Assembly (NCBI RefSeq): GCF_029893355.1
Contig: NZ_JARZAI010000011.1
Location: 62,001-126,000, forward strand
From: Kitasatospora sp. MAA4
GTDB taxonomy: Bacteria > Actinomycetota > Actinomycetes > Streptomycetales > Streptomycetaceae
Direction: 5' to 3'
Length of the DNA: 64,000 nt
In this document: positions 51,364-58,429 of the stretch, one piece after another
Layout of the letters: each line of letters opens with the position of its first letter
How positions within the stretch are numbered: position 1 is the stretch's first letter
Notes under the pieces: generated by a model
What the model was told of the DNA's origin: nothing
The model's input: only the letters and a program-made list of their open reading frames with translations
Database searches by the model: none
Position numbers and translations under genes: made by a program

Positions 51364-53007
51364 ATGGAGCGCATGCTCACGACGGAGTACGACGGCTGCG
51401 GCAAGTGCCTGGTGGGGGTGCGCCGACTGTCGCGGGAATCGGACGCCAGCTCATCACGCGAGACTCAGATGAACGACGTGCTCAGCGCCATCGCGTCGGT
51501 CGGCGGTCACGTGATCGGATGGGCTGATGACTGGGAGGTATCCGGAGCGACCGACCCGCTCACGCGCCCCCAACTCGGGCCCTGGCTGCGCGACGAGATG
51601 GGCCCGTACTCCGGGATCGCTGGCTCCGCAGTCGACCGGATCGGCCGCAACCAGCGGGACGTTCTGAACACCGGATACATGATCAAGGACTCCGGTCGAC
51701 TGCTGGTCACCTACGGGCACGATGGGCCCTGGGACTTGGACGACCCCACCGACGAGATGCGCTTCTCCATGGAAGCGTTCGGCGCTCAGGTCGAGCTTCG
51801 CTCGATCCAGCGGCGCAACCGCAAGGAGACCGTTCGCGCGAGGTCCGCAGGCGAGCCCAAGCAGAAGAACTCGTACGGGTACCGGTTCGTCCGGTTGGTA
51901 CCCACCGCCAAGGTTGATCACGTCGAGATCGACCCTGTCGCCGCCGAGATCATCCGCAACGTGGCGGAGCGCATCCTTGCCGACGAGACCGGCATGATCA
52001 CAGTGTCCACCGAGGCGGTTCGGCTGACGCGTGAAGGTGTTCTCAGTCCTGCTGATCACCGAGCGGTGATGTACGGGCGCAGCCCCAAGGGCGGCCGCTG
52101 GGGAAACAGGGCCCTGCGAGACCTCCTTCTCAGTGAGGCGGCCCTTGGGTACCTCATGCACCAGGGCCGTCCGGTGCTGGGCGCCGACGGCCACCCGGTA
52201 CGACTTGCTGATCCGCTGTGGGACAGGGCGACGCGCGACGCCTTGCTGATCAAGCTGGCGCCCAAGGTTCCGGGTTTCCGAGCCCCCAAGGGGACACACC
52301 TGCTTTCCGGTCTGGCGTTTTGTGGCACCTGTGGACGACGTCTGTACGCCTCCGTCGCCAGCAGCGGGCCTGCCTTCATCTGCAACGGCCGGGTACTCGG
52401 CATCCCGTCGTCCGCCCACTGCAAGCCCGCGCCGTCCATGACCGCCGAGTCTCTTGACGCGGTCGTCCGTGATCACTTCCTCTCGGAGTACGGGGCAGTC
52501 CCGCTCTTCCGGCGTGAGTACGACCCCGGCTCGGGACACGAGGCGCGCATCACCGAGTTGGAGGCGGACCGCAAGCGTCTGCGGGACGACCGTTCGGCTG
52601 GACTGTACGACTCTGCCGACGACTCACAGTGGTTCCGGCGTGAGTACGCCCGCATGACCAAGGAGCTGGCCGAGTTCAAGCAGACGCCGGTTCGGCCGGC
52701 TGGGATGCGCTGGGTCCTCACCGGCGAGACCGTTGGCGATCAATGGGAGAAGGCAGCCAGCGACGTTGCCCGCCGAGAGCTGCTCGCGTCCTACAACATC
52801 CGGGTGGTGCTCTTCCCTCGCACCGCTACTCCGCGCGTCTGGGTTCACGGCTTGCCGCCCGAGGCCGAAGCCGCAGCGCGGATGGCAGCATGGGAGGCCG
52901 ACCAGGCAGAAGCAGTCGTTAGGGCGTTCGCTGAGGAAGCGAGGGACGACTCCTGGGGCGACGACGCTGACGACGAACCGTGGCCCGCTGACGAGATCGA
53001 CGCCTAG
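51364..53007 (+). CDS. Large serine integrase (site-specific recombinase)
   Basis: A 547-aa recombinase. The resolvase-type catalytic domain begins with CLVGVRRLSRESDASSSRETQ (catalytic Ser among residues 29-31) and continues through VIGWADDWEVSGATDP and SAVDRIGRNQRD (conserved DRxxRN-type motif). The Recombinase domain follows (GYRFVRLVP..., LLLSEAALGYLMHQGRPVLG) and the zinc-ribbon has GLAFCGTCGRRLYASV with two later Cys. A coiled-coil tract near residues 415-445 is typical of phage-type integrases such as phiC31 and TG1. The start is ATG 51364 (AGGTGGG upstream); GTG 51343 is the alternative. It begins only 40 bp from the att core. Confidence 0.95.
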   Translation: MERMLTTEYDGCGKCLVGVRRLSRESDASSSRETQMNDVLSAIASVGGHVIGWADDWEVSGATDPLTRPQLGPWLRDEMGPYSGIAGSAVDRIGRNQRDVLNTGYMIKDSGRLLVTYGHDGPWDLDDPTDEMRFSMEAFGAQVELRSIQRRNRKETVRARSAGEPKQKNSYGYRFVRLVPTAKVDHVEIDPVAAEIIRNVAERILADETGMITVSTEAVRLTREGVLSPADHRAVMYGRSPKGGRWGNRALRDLLLSEAALGYLMHQGRPVLGADGHPVRLADPLWDRATRDALLIKLAPKVPGFRAPKGTHLLSGLAFCGTCGRRLYASVASSGPAFICNGRVLGIPSSAHCKPAPSMTAESLDAVVRDHFLSEYGAVPLFRREYDPGSGHEARITELEADRKRLRDDRSAGLYDSADDSQWFRREYARMTKELAEFKQTPVRPAGMRWVLTGETVGDQWEKAASDVARRELLASYNIRVVLFPRTATPRVWVHGLPPEAEAAARMAAWEADQAEAVVRAFAEEARDDSWGDDADDEPWPADEIDA

Positions 53008-53342
53008 TCAGCGGCAGGCCGCTCCCGATCGCGAGAGCCCTCCGGGCAACGTGTCGAAAACTATCTTCACTTACTCAAGAGCGGCGCTGCGCGCCGCCGG
53101 GGCGGCCCCTGCCGCCCCGGCCGGGCATGCGGCCTGACGGCCGTTCCGGGCCGGGCGGCCGGGCCGCGCCCGCGCAACCCAACCTTCTGCCCACTCATCG
53201 GACCTTCTCTCGTGCTCAAACCTCGGGTAGCCCAAACGGCTGAATCCGTAGACGAAGGCGAAGAGTCAGCATTACGATGGGTGACCCCATCAACGCTACG
53301 AGTGATCTTGATCCCTCGTCAGTTTGAAGGACTCAACTCAAC
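53008..53342. other. 335-bp GC-rich intergenic region in the element
   Basis: The first 150 bp are GC-rich with overlapping stems (GCGGCGCTGCGCGCCGC near 53080 and GGGGCGGCCCCTGCCGCCCC near 53100), which could terminate int. The second part (about 53210-53335) is AT-richer and contains a run of A-rich sequence and GATGGGTGACCCCATC (53276-53291), a palindrome of 7-bp arms, probably the promoter region of the small-gene operon. No gene was found. Confidence 0.5.
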
Positions 53343-53678
53343 ATGACCCAAGCGGACCGCCCTTCGGGGCGGGGAAGGTCGCTTGACACCCGAGGCATGA
53401 CGACGGGTGGTCAGGCGCGTTCCCCAGAGACCACGACCAGACCGCCCGCTTCCGCGCGTTCGCGCTCGGAACGGGACAGGACCCGCACCACCGAGGCGCA
53501 GCAGGAACGGGACCGCGCCGCCTACCAGCAGGGCCAGGCCGAGATGGTGGCCAAGGGGCAGCGCTTCGTCTGCCCGGCCTGTGGCCACTCCAGGAAGTCG
53601 GACGAGGTGACCGGCGCTCTCGTCCCATGCGCTGCCCCCGGGCCGAAGCCGACGGGGGAGGGCCTCAGTGCTGCTTGA
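53343..53678 (+). CDS. Element-encoded protein with a C-x2-C zinc-ribbon motif
   Basis: A 111-aa protein. Its first 45 residues are Arg/Ser/Thr-rich (a likely disordered DNA-binding region), then a helical segment (TTEAQQERDRAAYQQGQAEMVAKG), then FVCPACGHSRKSDEVTGALVPCAAPG, with a C-x2-C and a later Cys that suggest a zinc ribbon. It is the first gene of a tight string in the element and could act as regulator or recombination directionality factor. Start ATG 53343. Confidence 0.65.
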   Translation: MTQADRPSGRGRSLDTRGMTTGGQARSPETTTRPPASARSRSERDRTRTTEAQQERDRAAYQQGQAEMVAKGQRFVCPACGHSRKSDEVTGALVPCAAPGPKPTGEGLSAA

Positions 53679-53883
53679 GACCGTCCCCGAGACCGAAGTC
53701 CCCGAAGCCTCGAAGGTCTGGGACTGCCCCGTGTGCCGCTGCCTCGACATCAAGGCGGATCAGGCGTGGGTGACCGACGAGACCGGGACGTACCGCAACG
53801 AGTCCGCCGCGACGGACATTCGGGTGAGGCGGCGTCAGCACCAGGCCACGGGTACGTGCACGCGGCCCCGGGACTCCTGGTGA
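53668..53883 (+). CDS. Element-encoded small zinc-ribbon-like protein
   Basis: A 71-aa protein. WDCPVCRCLDIKADQAWVTDETGTYRNESAAT contains a C-x2-C-x-C cluster, and a further Cys lies in HQATGTCTRP, together a plausible zinc ribbon. The start GTG 53668 overlaps the preceding gene by 11 bp and follows GGGGGAGG at the right spacing. It may be a nucleic-acid-binding regulator. Confidence 0.65.
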   Translation: MLLETVPETEVPEASKVWDCPVCRCLDIKADQAWVTDETGTYRNESAATDIRVRRRQHQATGTCTRPRDSW

Positions 53884-54092
53884 ACGCCCAACCCGACTCT
53901 GAGGGGCCGGAGTTCCTGGCCCCAAGCTGGACGTATGCGCTCGGGGGTCCGGCTCCCGAGCCACTGTCCGAAGGCCAGGACGACTCGGAGCCCGAGCCGC
54001 CACCGCTGGAGCCCGTCCACGAGTCCGAGACGCTGCGTCGGGTCCGGGCCCGGATGCACGTGCTCGACCAGTACCGGCACAGGGGTCTGTGA
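53880..54092 (+). CDS. Element-encoded small acidic protein
   Basis: A 70-aa protein whose GTG start overlaps the preceding stop by four bases. It is Pro/Glu-rich in the middle (EPLSEGQDDSEPEPPPLEPVHESETLRR) and ends in a basic helix (RRVRARMHVLDQYRHRGL). It is probably disordered with a helical C-terminal part. No homology is known to me. Confidence 0.6.
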   Translation: MNAQPDSEGPEFLAPSWTYALGGPAPEPLSEGQDDSEPEPPPLEPVHESETLRRVRARMHVLDQYRHRGL

Positions 54093-54190
54093 TGTCCCGT
54101 GTGCTCTGGCCCCCGTACCGTCGCCGCCCGCGCCGGTACTACACCGACCGACCGCCCACGTGGGGCCGTCGGCCGTCCACACAACACTGA
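54092..54190 (+). CDS. Tiny basic element-encoded peptide
   Basis: A 32-aa Arg/Tyr-rich peptide (LWPPYRRRPRRYYTDRPPTWGRR) whose ATG overlaps the stop of the preceding gene by one base. The extreme basic charge suggests nucleic-acid or membrane binding. It is too short for gene finders; the tight coupling argues for translation. Confidence 0.4.
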   Translation: MSRVLWPPYRRRPRRYYTDRPPTWGRRPSTQH

Positions 54191-54200
54191 GGAGAAGCGC

Positions 54201-54368
54201 ATGCCCAACGCCCGCTACGACCGTCCGCAGTCCGGCTACTTCGACCACATCGACGGGCACCCGCCCCGGGACTTCTTCACCGCGACGGCGAACGCCCCGG
54301 CCGTCGCCGAGGAGCCCTCGGAGGACCCGACCGAGGAGACCCCGGCTGAGCCCGTGCCGACCTGCTGA
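54201..54368 (+). CDS. Small acidic element-encoded protein
   Basis: A 55-aa protein with an ideal GAGGAGAAGCGC ribosome binding site before ATG 54201. The N-terminal half (ARYDRPQSGYFDHIDGHPPRDFF) is aromatic-rich; the C-terminal half is Glu/Pro/Thr-rich and ends with Cys. Function unknown. Confidence 0.6.
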   Translation: MPNARYDRPQSGYFDHIDGHPPRDFFTATANAPAVAEEPSEDPTEETPAEPVPTC

Positions 54369-54465
54369 TCCCTTTCGAGCTGCCCCGTCCGTGCGTCGTG
54401 TCCCTGTGGCGCATGGGCGGGGCATTCGCGTCTGTGGGCTGGGCCGTTCGGCCTACCATCGGGGA

Positions 54466-55119
54466 ATGACCGACACCAGCGTTGAGCCCAGTAAGACGGA
54501 CGAACTGACTCCCGGCCAGGTGGTCCGGTGGCACTTCACCTTCGGCGGCCAGACCAGCGTTATCGTCCCGCTGCGGGTTGTAGAGGAGACGCCGGAGGGT
54601 CTGTTCCTCTGGGTGTTCGGCAACTCGCCAGCGTGGCGCGCAGTGCTCCCTGAGGGGGCGCACCTTCGGGACATCGACCCCGCCGACCGTCCGGTCGGGG
54701 GCTTCCAGCTGGAGGCCGGTACGTGGTTCCCAGACAGTGCGCTGATCTATCAGCCGCACGGGGCCGGGCACGCCGTCTGGTGGCGATTCTCCGTGGCCGG
54801 GGAGTTCACCGGCTGGTACGTGAACCTTGAACACCGGGTACGCAATGGGCTGGACATCGTGGTGACCGACCTTGAGCTAGACCTGGTGGTCCGGCCGGAC
54901 GGGTCCTGGGAGTGGAAAGACGCCGAGTCGTTCAGCGCGAAGACGGGCCATCCGGCGTACTGGACCGCTGAGCAGGCCAAGGCGATCCGATCGGAGGGTG
55001 AGCGGCTGATCGGGCTCGCGACTGAGAAAGCGTTCCCGTTCGACGGCTCCCGCATCGACTTCCGGCCCCCAGCTGACTGGGCCGTCCCGAAGCTTCCGGC
55101 GGCTCGGAGCCTTGCCTAG
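54466..55119 (+). CDS. DUF402 (FomD/Ntdp-type) hydrolase-like protein in the element
   Basis: A 217-aa protein. WWRFSVAGEFTGWYVNLEHRVRNGLDIVVTDLELDLVVRPDGSWEWKDAESF (residues about 104-156) is the DUF402 core; the Asp cluster TDLELDL and the WKDAESF tail form the metal site in this family. Characterised relatives are metal-dependent nucleoside di- or triphosphatases (Ntdp) and FomD, which hydrolyses CMP-linked phosphonates. The ATG 54466 has GGGGA just before it. A housekeeping-type enzyme as element cargo is unusual; it may alter nucleotide pools. Confidence 0.82.
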   Translation: MTDTSVEPSKTDELTPGQVVRWHFTFGGQTSVIVPLRVVEETPEGLFLWVFGNSPAWRAVLPEGAHLRDIDPADRPVGGFQLEAGTWFPDSALIYQPHGAGHAVWWRFSVAGEFTGWYVNLEHRVRNGLDIVVTDLELDLVVRPDGSWEWKDAESFSAKTGHPAYWTAEQAKAIRSEGERLIGLATEKAFPFDGSRIDFRPPADWAVPKLPAARSLA

Positions 55120-55175
55120 GCAGTGGGCACCCCGCACCGCGCCGTACGCTGCCGCGCGGTGGCAAAGGGGCGCAG

Positions 55176-55347
55176 GCGGGAAGCTTTACGCACCCACCAC
55201 TGGCGGGACCCGCGTCGGGCAAGCCCGGGGGGCCACTCGGCCAAATTGCGGTCAGGCCCAAAAGCCCTGACCGACTCGCGGGCAGCTTACGGCCCCCCGG
55301 CCATGCCCGACCCCACCACAGGCAGGACCCCGCCCAAAGCTTCCCGC
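55176..55347. repeat. 172-bp imperfect palindrome near the right end of the element
   Basis: Nested dyads share a centre near 55261-55262: GCGGGAAGCTTT (55176-55187) with AAAGCTTCCCGC (55336-55347), perfect 12 bp; 55214-55234 with 55291-55311, 19 of 21 matching; and GGTCAGG (55250-55256) with CCTGACC (55266-55272). No gene lies inside. It could fold as a cruciform or long RNA stem and resembles a replication or transfer origin. Confidence 0.9.
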
Positions 55348-55385
55348 CGGCGCCGTGCACCAGGTGGCGCGCTCCCCAACTCGGG

Positions 55386-56291
55386 TTAGGGGAAGCCTCG
55401 TTGTTGGGTAGGCTGTGTATAGCCGGGGTACCTGAGCAGCGTGCCGTCGTGGTTCTGCGTGGCGTCCCGGCCCAGGGCCCAGGCGTTGCTGCCGAGTTCG
55501 GGCCCGGCGCTGCTGGCGGCGGCCGGAGCGACCAGGGCCTTCAGGGCGGCACGTGCGGCAGGTGCGGCAGGTGCGGAAGGGGTGGCAGGGGTGGCAGGGG
55601 TGGTCGGAGCGGCGGGCGTCGGAGGTGTGGCGGTGGCGATGAGGTCGGCGATGCCGGCGTCCCCGGCGTTCGTGTTCACGTCGTAGACCAGGTTCCAGAT
55701 GTCCTGCGAGGTGATCGGACCGACCCAGGGCTTGCCCTTGCAGTTCGCGTCCGGCAGGTTCGCCACGCCGGTGTCGTGCAGGTAGCGGTTGTAGCCGGCG
55801 GCGTAGCCGTCGACCACCTTGCGCAGCTGATCCGTCGGGCCGAGCGGCGCGGGACGGTCGAGCAACCGCTGCACCGTCCCGCCCTGGCGCAGGCTCTGGT
55901 AGTACGTGTCGCTCACGAGATTGCTGGTGCCGGGCGAGTCGGCGGAGGGCGCCCCGGTGGGGCCGAAGTACCGGGAGCGGTCGCCTCGCAGCGTCACCAC
56001 CTGGTCGGCCAGTTGGCACAGGTTGTCCTGCGCGAAGGCGTACCCGTAGCCGTAACCGAGGCCGCCGAAGTCGTGCGCCTGGATGTGCGGGACGCCGTAC
56101 TCGGTCCGCCGGATCTGCGCTGTGTACCCGTGGCCGCTCACCGCCTGGCCGCCGGGGCCCGCCGCCGTTGCCGACGACGCGGGAAGCACCGCGGCCAGGG
56201 CCGTGGCCGTGCACAGGACGGCCAGCCCGGAGGCCAAACGCCTTGCCCAGGAGGTGTCGTGACGGACAGTCGGCTGCTCGGTTTCTCTCAT
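55386..56291 (-). pseudogene. Penicillin-acylase-family gene, 5' part (signal peptide to catalytic Ser), split by the element
   Basis: Starts at ATG 56291 with a signal peptide (RRLASGLAVLCTATALAAVLPASSATA), then the alpha chain (RRTEYGVPHIQAHDFGGLGYGYGYAFAQDNLCQLADQ), a Pro/Ala-rich linker (222-262) and the beta-chain start GSNAWALGRDAT with nucleophile Ser268. True acylase coding ends at codon 287, where the frame runs into the element and stops at 55386 after 14 foreign residues. The truncated precursor could still be secreted but has lost the rest of the active site. Confidence 0.93.
55427..55432. repeat. Attachment-site core (right), GGTACC
   Basis: The second copy of the hexamer at the right edge of the element. 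On the minus strand the sequence continues into the acylase codons CTG CTC AGG TAC. Joining it with the left copy gives AGG TAC CTG CTG GCC in frame. Confidence 0.85.
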
Positions 56292-56396
56292 GAGGCAACC
56301 GTGCCGTGAAAGCCGTCGCACGGAATCACCCTGGCGAGGTATCTCCTGGATCACCGTAGGCCCTGGGATGTACACCCACAGGGGGAGAATGGGCCC

Positions 56397-56990
56397 ATGA
56401 GACTCTTCGTGGCGGTGCTTCCGCCGGCCGGGGTGCTACGGGAACTCGCTGCCGTGCTCGCCCCGTTGCACGCGCTGCCGGGAGCCGACCGCTGGCGATG
56501 GACGTCGCACGACAGCTGGCACCTCACGCTCGCGTTCCTCGGCGAGGTGGCGCCGGAACAGCTGCCGGAGCTGGAGGCCGGGCTCGCCCGCGCGGCCGCC
56601 CGGCACCCGGCGCACCGGCTGCGGCTGGCCGACGGCGGGCGGTTCGGGGACCGCGCGCTCTGGGTGGGCGTGGCGGGCGGGACGAGGGTGCTGCGCGCGC
56701 TGGCCGAGGACGTCCAGCAGGCCGCCGAGGAGGCCGGCTGCGGGGCGCCGGACGACGATCGCCCGTTCCGTCCGCACCTCACGCTGGCCCGCGCCTCGCA
56801 CGGCCGGCTGGGCGAGGCGGCGGCCCTGCTGGCCGACTTCCGGGGCAGCGAGTGGACCGCCGCAGAGCTTCACCTGGTGCGCAGCGAGTCGGCCGGCGGC
56901 AGGTCGCACTACACGACGGCGGCCAGCTGGCCGCTGGGCGCCGCCGGCGGGGTGCCCGAGGTCACCCGGTCCCTGGCCCCGGACGCCTGA
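56397..56990 (+). CDS. thpR: RNA 2',3'-cyclic phosphodiesterase (2H family)
   Basis: A 197-aa 2H phosphoesterase. The two catalytic HxTx motifs are WHLTLAFLGEV (about residues 41-51) and FRPHLTLARAS (about 122-132). Such enzymes hydrolyse 2',3'-cyclic phosphates at RNA ends or can ligate tRNA halves in vitro. The N-terminus MRLFVAVLPP is the expected first strand. ATG 56397 is divergent from the split acylase, with 105 bp between. Confidence 0.93.
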   Translation: MRLFVAVLPPAGVLRELAAVLAPLHALPGADRWRWTSHDSWHLTLAFLGEVAPEQLPELEAGLARAAARHPAHRLRLADGGRFGDRALWVGVAGGTRVLRALAEDVQQAAEEAGCGAPDDDRPFRPHLTLARASHGRLGEAAALLADFRGSEWTAAELHLVRSESAGGRSHYTTAASWPLGAAGGVPEVTRSLAPDA

Positions 56991-57014
56991 GCAGGGCAGG
57001 TACGCTCGTGCGTT

Positions 57015-57104
57015 GTGGACCCCAAGACTCGTATGCGGATCGTGTCCGGCGCGCTGGCGCTCCTGCTGGTGGCCGTGGTGATCGGCGCACTGATCGGTAA
57101 GTAG
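57015..57104 (+). CDS. Small single-pass membrane peptide
   Basis: A 29-aa product from GTG 57015: a basic head (DPKTRMR) followed by a 19-residue hydrophobic helix (IVSGALALLLVAVVIGALIG). Short membrane peptides of this kind recur at this place, after thpR-type genes, in streptomycetes. It is followed at once by a perfect terminator, which supports a real transcription unit. There is no strong ribosome binding site. Confidence 0.6.
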   Translation: MDPKTRMRIVSGALALLLVAVVIGALIGK

Positions 57105-57126
57105 TAAGAAGAACAGGAACGACGAC

Positions 57127-57165
57127 GAAGGGCCGCCGCCTCGGCAGACGAGGCGGCGGCCCTTC
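57127..57165. terminator. Perfect 17-bp hairpin terminator
   Basis: Arms 57127-57143 and 57149-57165 are exact complements around GCAGA. It separates the small peptide gene from the convergent serC and probably works in both directions. Confidence 0.93.
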
Positions 57166-57180
57166 CGTGGTTGCCGAGCG

Positions 57181-58299
57181 TCACAGCTGGTCGACCACGT
57201 AGTCGATGCAGGCGGTGAGCGCCTGGACGTCGGCCGGCTCGATGGCCGGGAACATCGCGACGCGCAGCTGGTTGCGGCCGAGCTTGCGGTACGGCTCGGT
57301 GTCCACGATGCCGTTGGCACGCAGTGCCTTGGCGATCGCGGCGGCGTCGATCGCGTCGTCGAAGTCGATCGTGCCGACCACTTGCGAGCGCTCGGCGGGC
57401 TCCGCGACGAACGGGTTGGCGAAGGAGGACTTCTCGGCCCAGCCGTAGAGGTGCGCCGAGGATTCAGCCGTACGGGCGACGGCCCAGTCGAGCCCGCCGT
57501 TGCCGTTCAGCCATTCCAGCTGGTCGGCCAGCAGGAAGAGGGTGGCGATCGACGGGGTGTTGTACGTCTGGTCCTTCGACGAGTTGTCGATGGCCGTCGG
57601 CAGGTCGAAGAACGGCGGGATGTACCGGCCGGAGGCGGCGATCTCGGCGGCGCGCTCCAGGGCGGCCGGGGAGAAGGACGCCAGCCAGAGGCCGCCCTCG
57701 GAGGCGAAGGACTTCTGCGGGGCGAAGTAGTAGACGTCCGTCTCGGTGATGTCCACCGGCAGGCCGCCGGCGCCCGAGGTGGCGTCCACCAGGACCAGCG
57801 AGCCGGCGTCCGCGCCCACCGGGCGGCGGATCGGCATCGCGACACCGGTCGACGTCTCGTTGTGGGTCAGCGCGTAGACGTCCACGCCGGCCTCGGCGAC
57901 CGGCAGCGGGTGGGTGCCCGGCTCGGTCTTGATGACGGTCGGCTCGGCCAGCCACGGGGCCGCCTTGACGGAGGAGGCGAACTTGGACGAGAACTCGCCG
58001 AAGTTCAGGTGCTGCGACTTCTCGCGCACCAGCCCGAAGGCGGCGATGTCCCAGAAGGCGGTGGACCCGCCGTTGCCGAGCACCACCTCGTATCCCTCGG
58101 GGAGCGAGAAGAGGCTGCTCACGCCCTCGCGCACGCGCTTCACCAGGTTCTTGACCGGAGCCTGGCGGTGCGAGGTGCCGAGAAGTGAGGTACCGGTGGC
58201 GGCGAGGGCACTCAGGGCCTCGGGGCGCACCTTGGACGGTCCGCAGCCGAAACGGCCGTCTGCGGGCTTGATGTCAGCGGGGATCTGGATCTGGGCCAC
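57181..58299 (-). CDS. serC: Phosphoserine aminotransferase
   Basis: A 372-aa fold-type-I PLP enzyme making 3-phosphoserine from 3-phosphohydroxypyruvate. The N-terminal FGCGPSKVRPEALSAL is the actinobacterial-type start. GNGGSTAFWDIAAFGLV forms the PLP-phosphate loop, VLVDATSGAGGLPVDI holds the Asp, and YYFAPQKSFASEGGLWLA has the Schiff-base Lys. The GTG start at 58299 (annotated MAQIQIPADIKPADG) matches the family. A strong terminator follows on each side. It is in monocistronic arrangement. Confidence 0.95.
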   Translation of the reverse strand: MAQIQIPADIKPADGRFGCGPSKVRPEALSALAATGTSLLGTSHRQAPVKNLVKRVREGVSSLFSLPEGYEVVLGNGGSTAFWDIAAFGLVREKSQHLNFGEFSSKFASSVKAAPWLAEPTVIKTEPGTHPLPVAEAGVDVYALTHNETSTGVAMPIRRPVGADAGSLVLVDATSGAGGLPVDITETDVYYFAPQKSFASEGGLWLASFSPAALERAAEIAASGRYIPPFFDLPTAIDNSSKDQTYNTPSIATLFLLADQLEWLNGNGGLDWAVARTAESSAHLYGWAEKSSFANPFVAEPAERSQVVGTIDFDDAIDAAAIAKALRANGIVDTEPYRKLGRNQLRVAMFPAIEPADVQALTACIDYVVDQL

Positions 58300-58362
58300 G
58301 ACGCGCAGCCTACTGGCTCGCCCGGCGACTGTCCGCCGTTTGTCCGCTCGTTGAGATGTGAC

Positions 58363-58415
58363 CTGCGCCCGGTCCCGGCTCCCGCGGGTTTCGCGTGGGC
58401 CGGGACCGGGCGCAG
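58363..58415 (-). terminator. Perfect 17-bp hairpin between citA and serC
   Basis: Arms 58363-58379 and 58399-58415 are exact complements around a 19-nt loop. It is 14 bp beyond the citrate synthase stop and in the right orientation to terminate it. Confidence 0.9.
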
Positions 58416-58429
58416 GGTATCGCCGCAGG

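Larger units (their letters stand above)
51319..55426 (+). mobile_element. 4.1-kb integrative element with large serine integrase, inserted in a penicillin-acylase gene
   Basis: The element runs from the left GGTACC (51319) to just before the right GGTACC (55427-55432). It carries int, five tiny genes and a DUF402 gene, all on the plus strand, opposite to the split acylase, plus a 172-bp palindrome near its right end. No replication initiator, relaxase, terminase or capsid gene is present. It may be a mini-ICE, a phage satellite or a decayed prophage. Excision would restore the host gene exactly. Confidence 0.9.

Noticed and set aside
52473..52848. Minus-strand frames within the integrase gene
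   Set aside because: They have no motifs and are shadows of the recombinase coding frame.
57127..57165. The large hairpin after the 29-aa gene as a small RNA gene
   Set aside because: Its position between two convergent genes and its perfect stem are explained by a bidirectional terminator.
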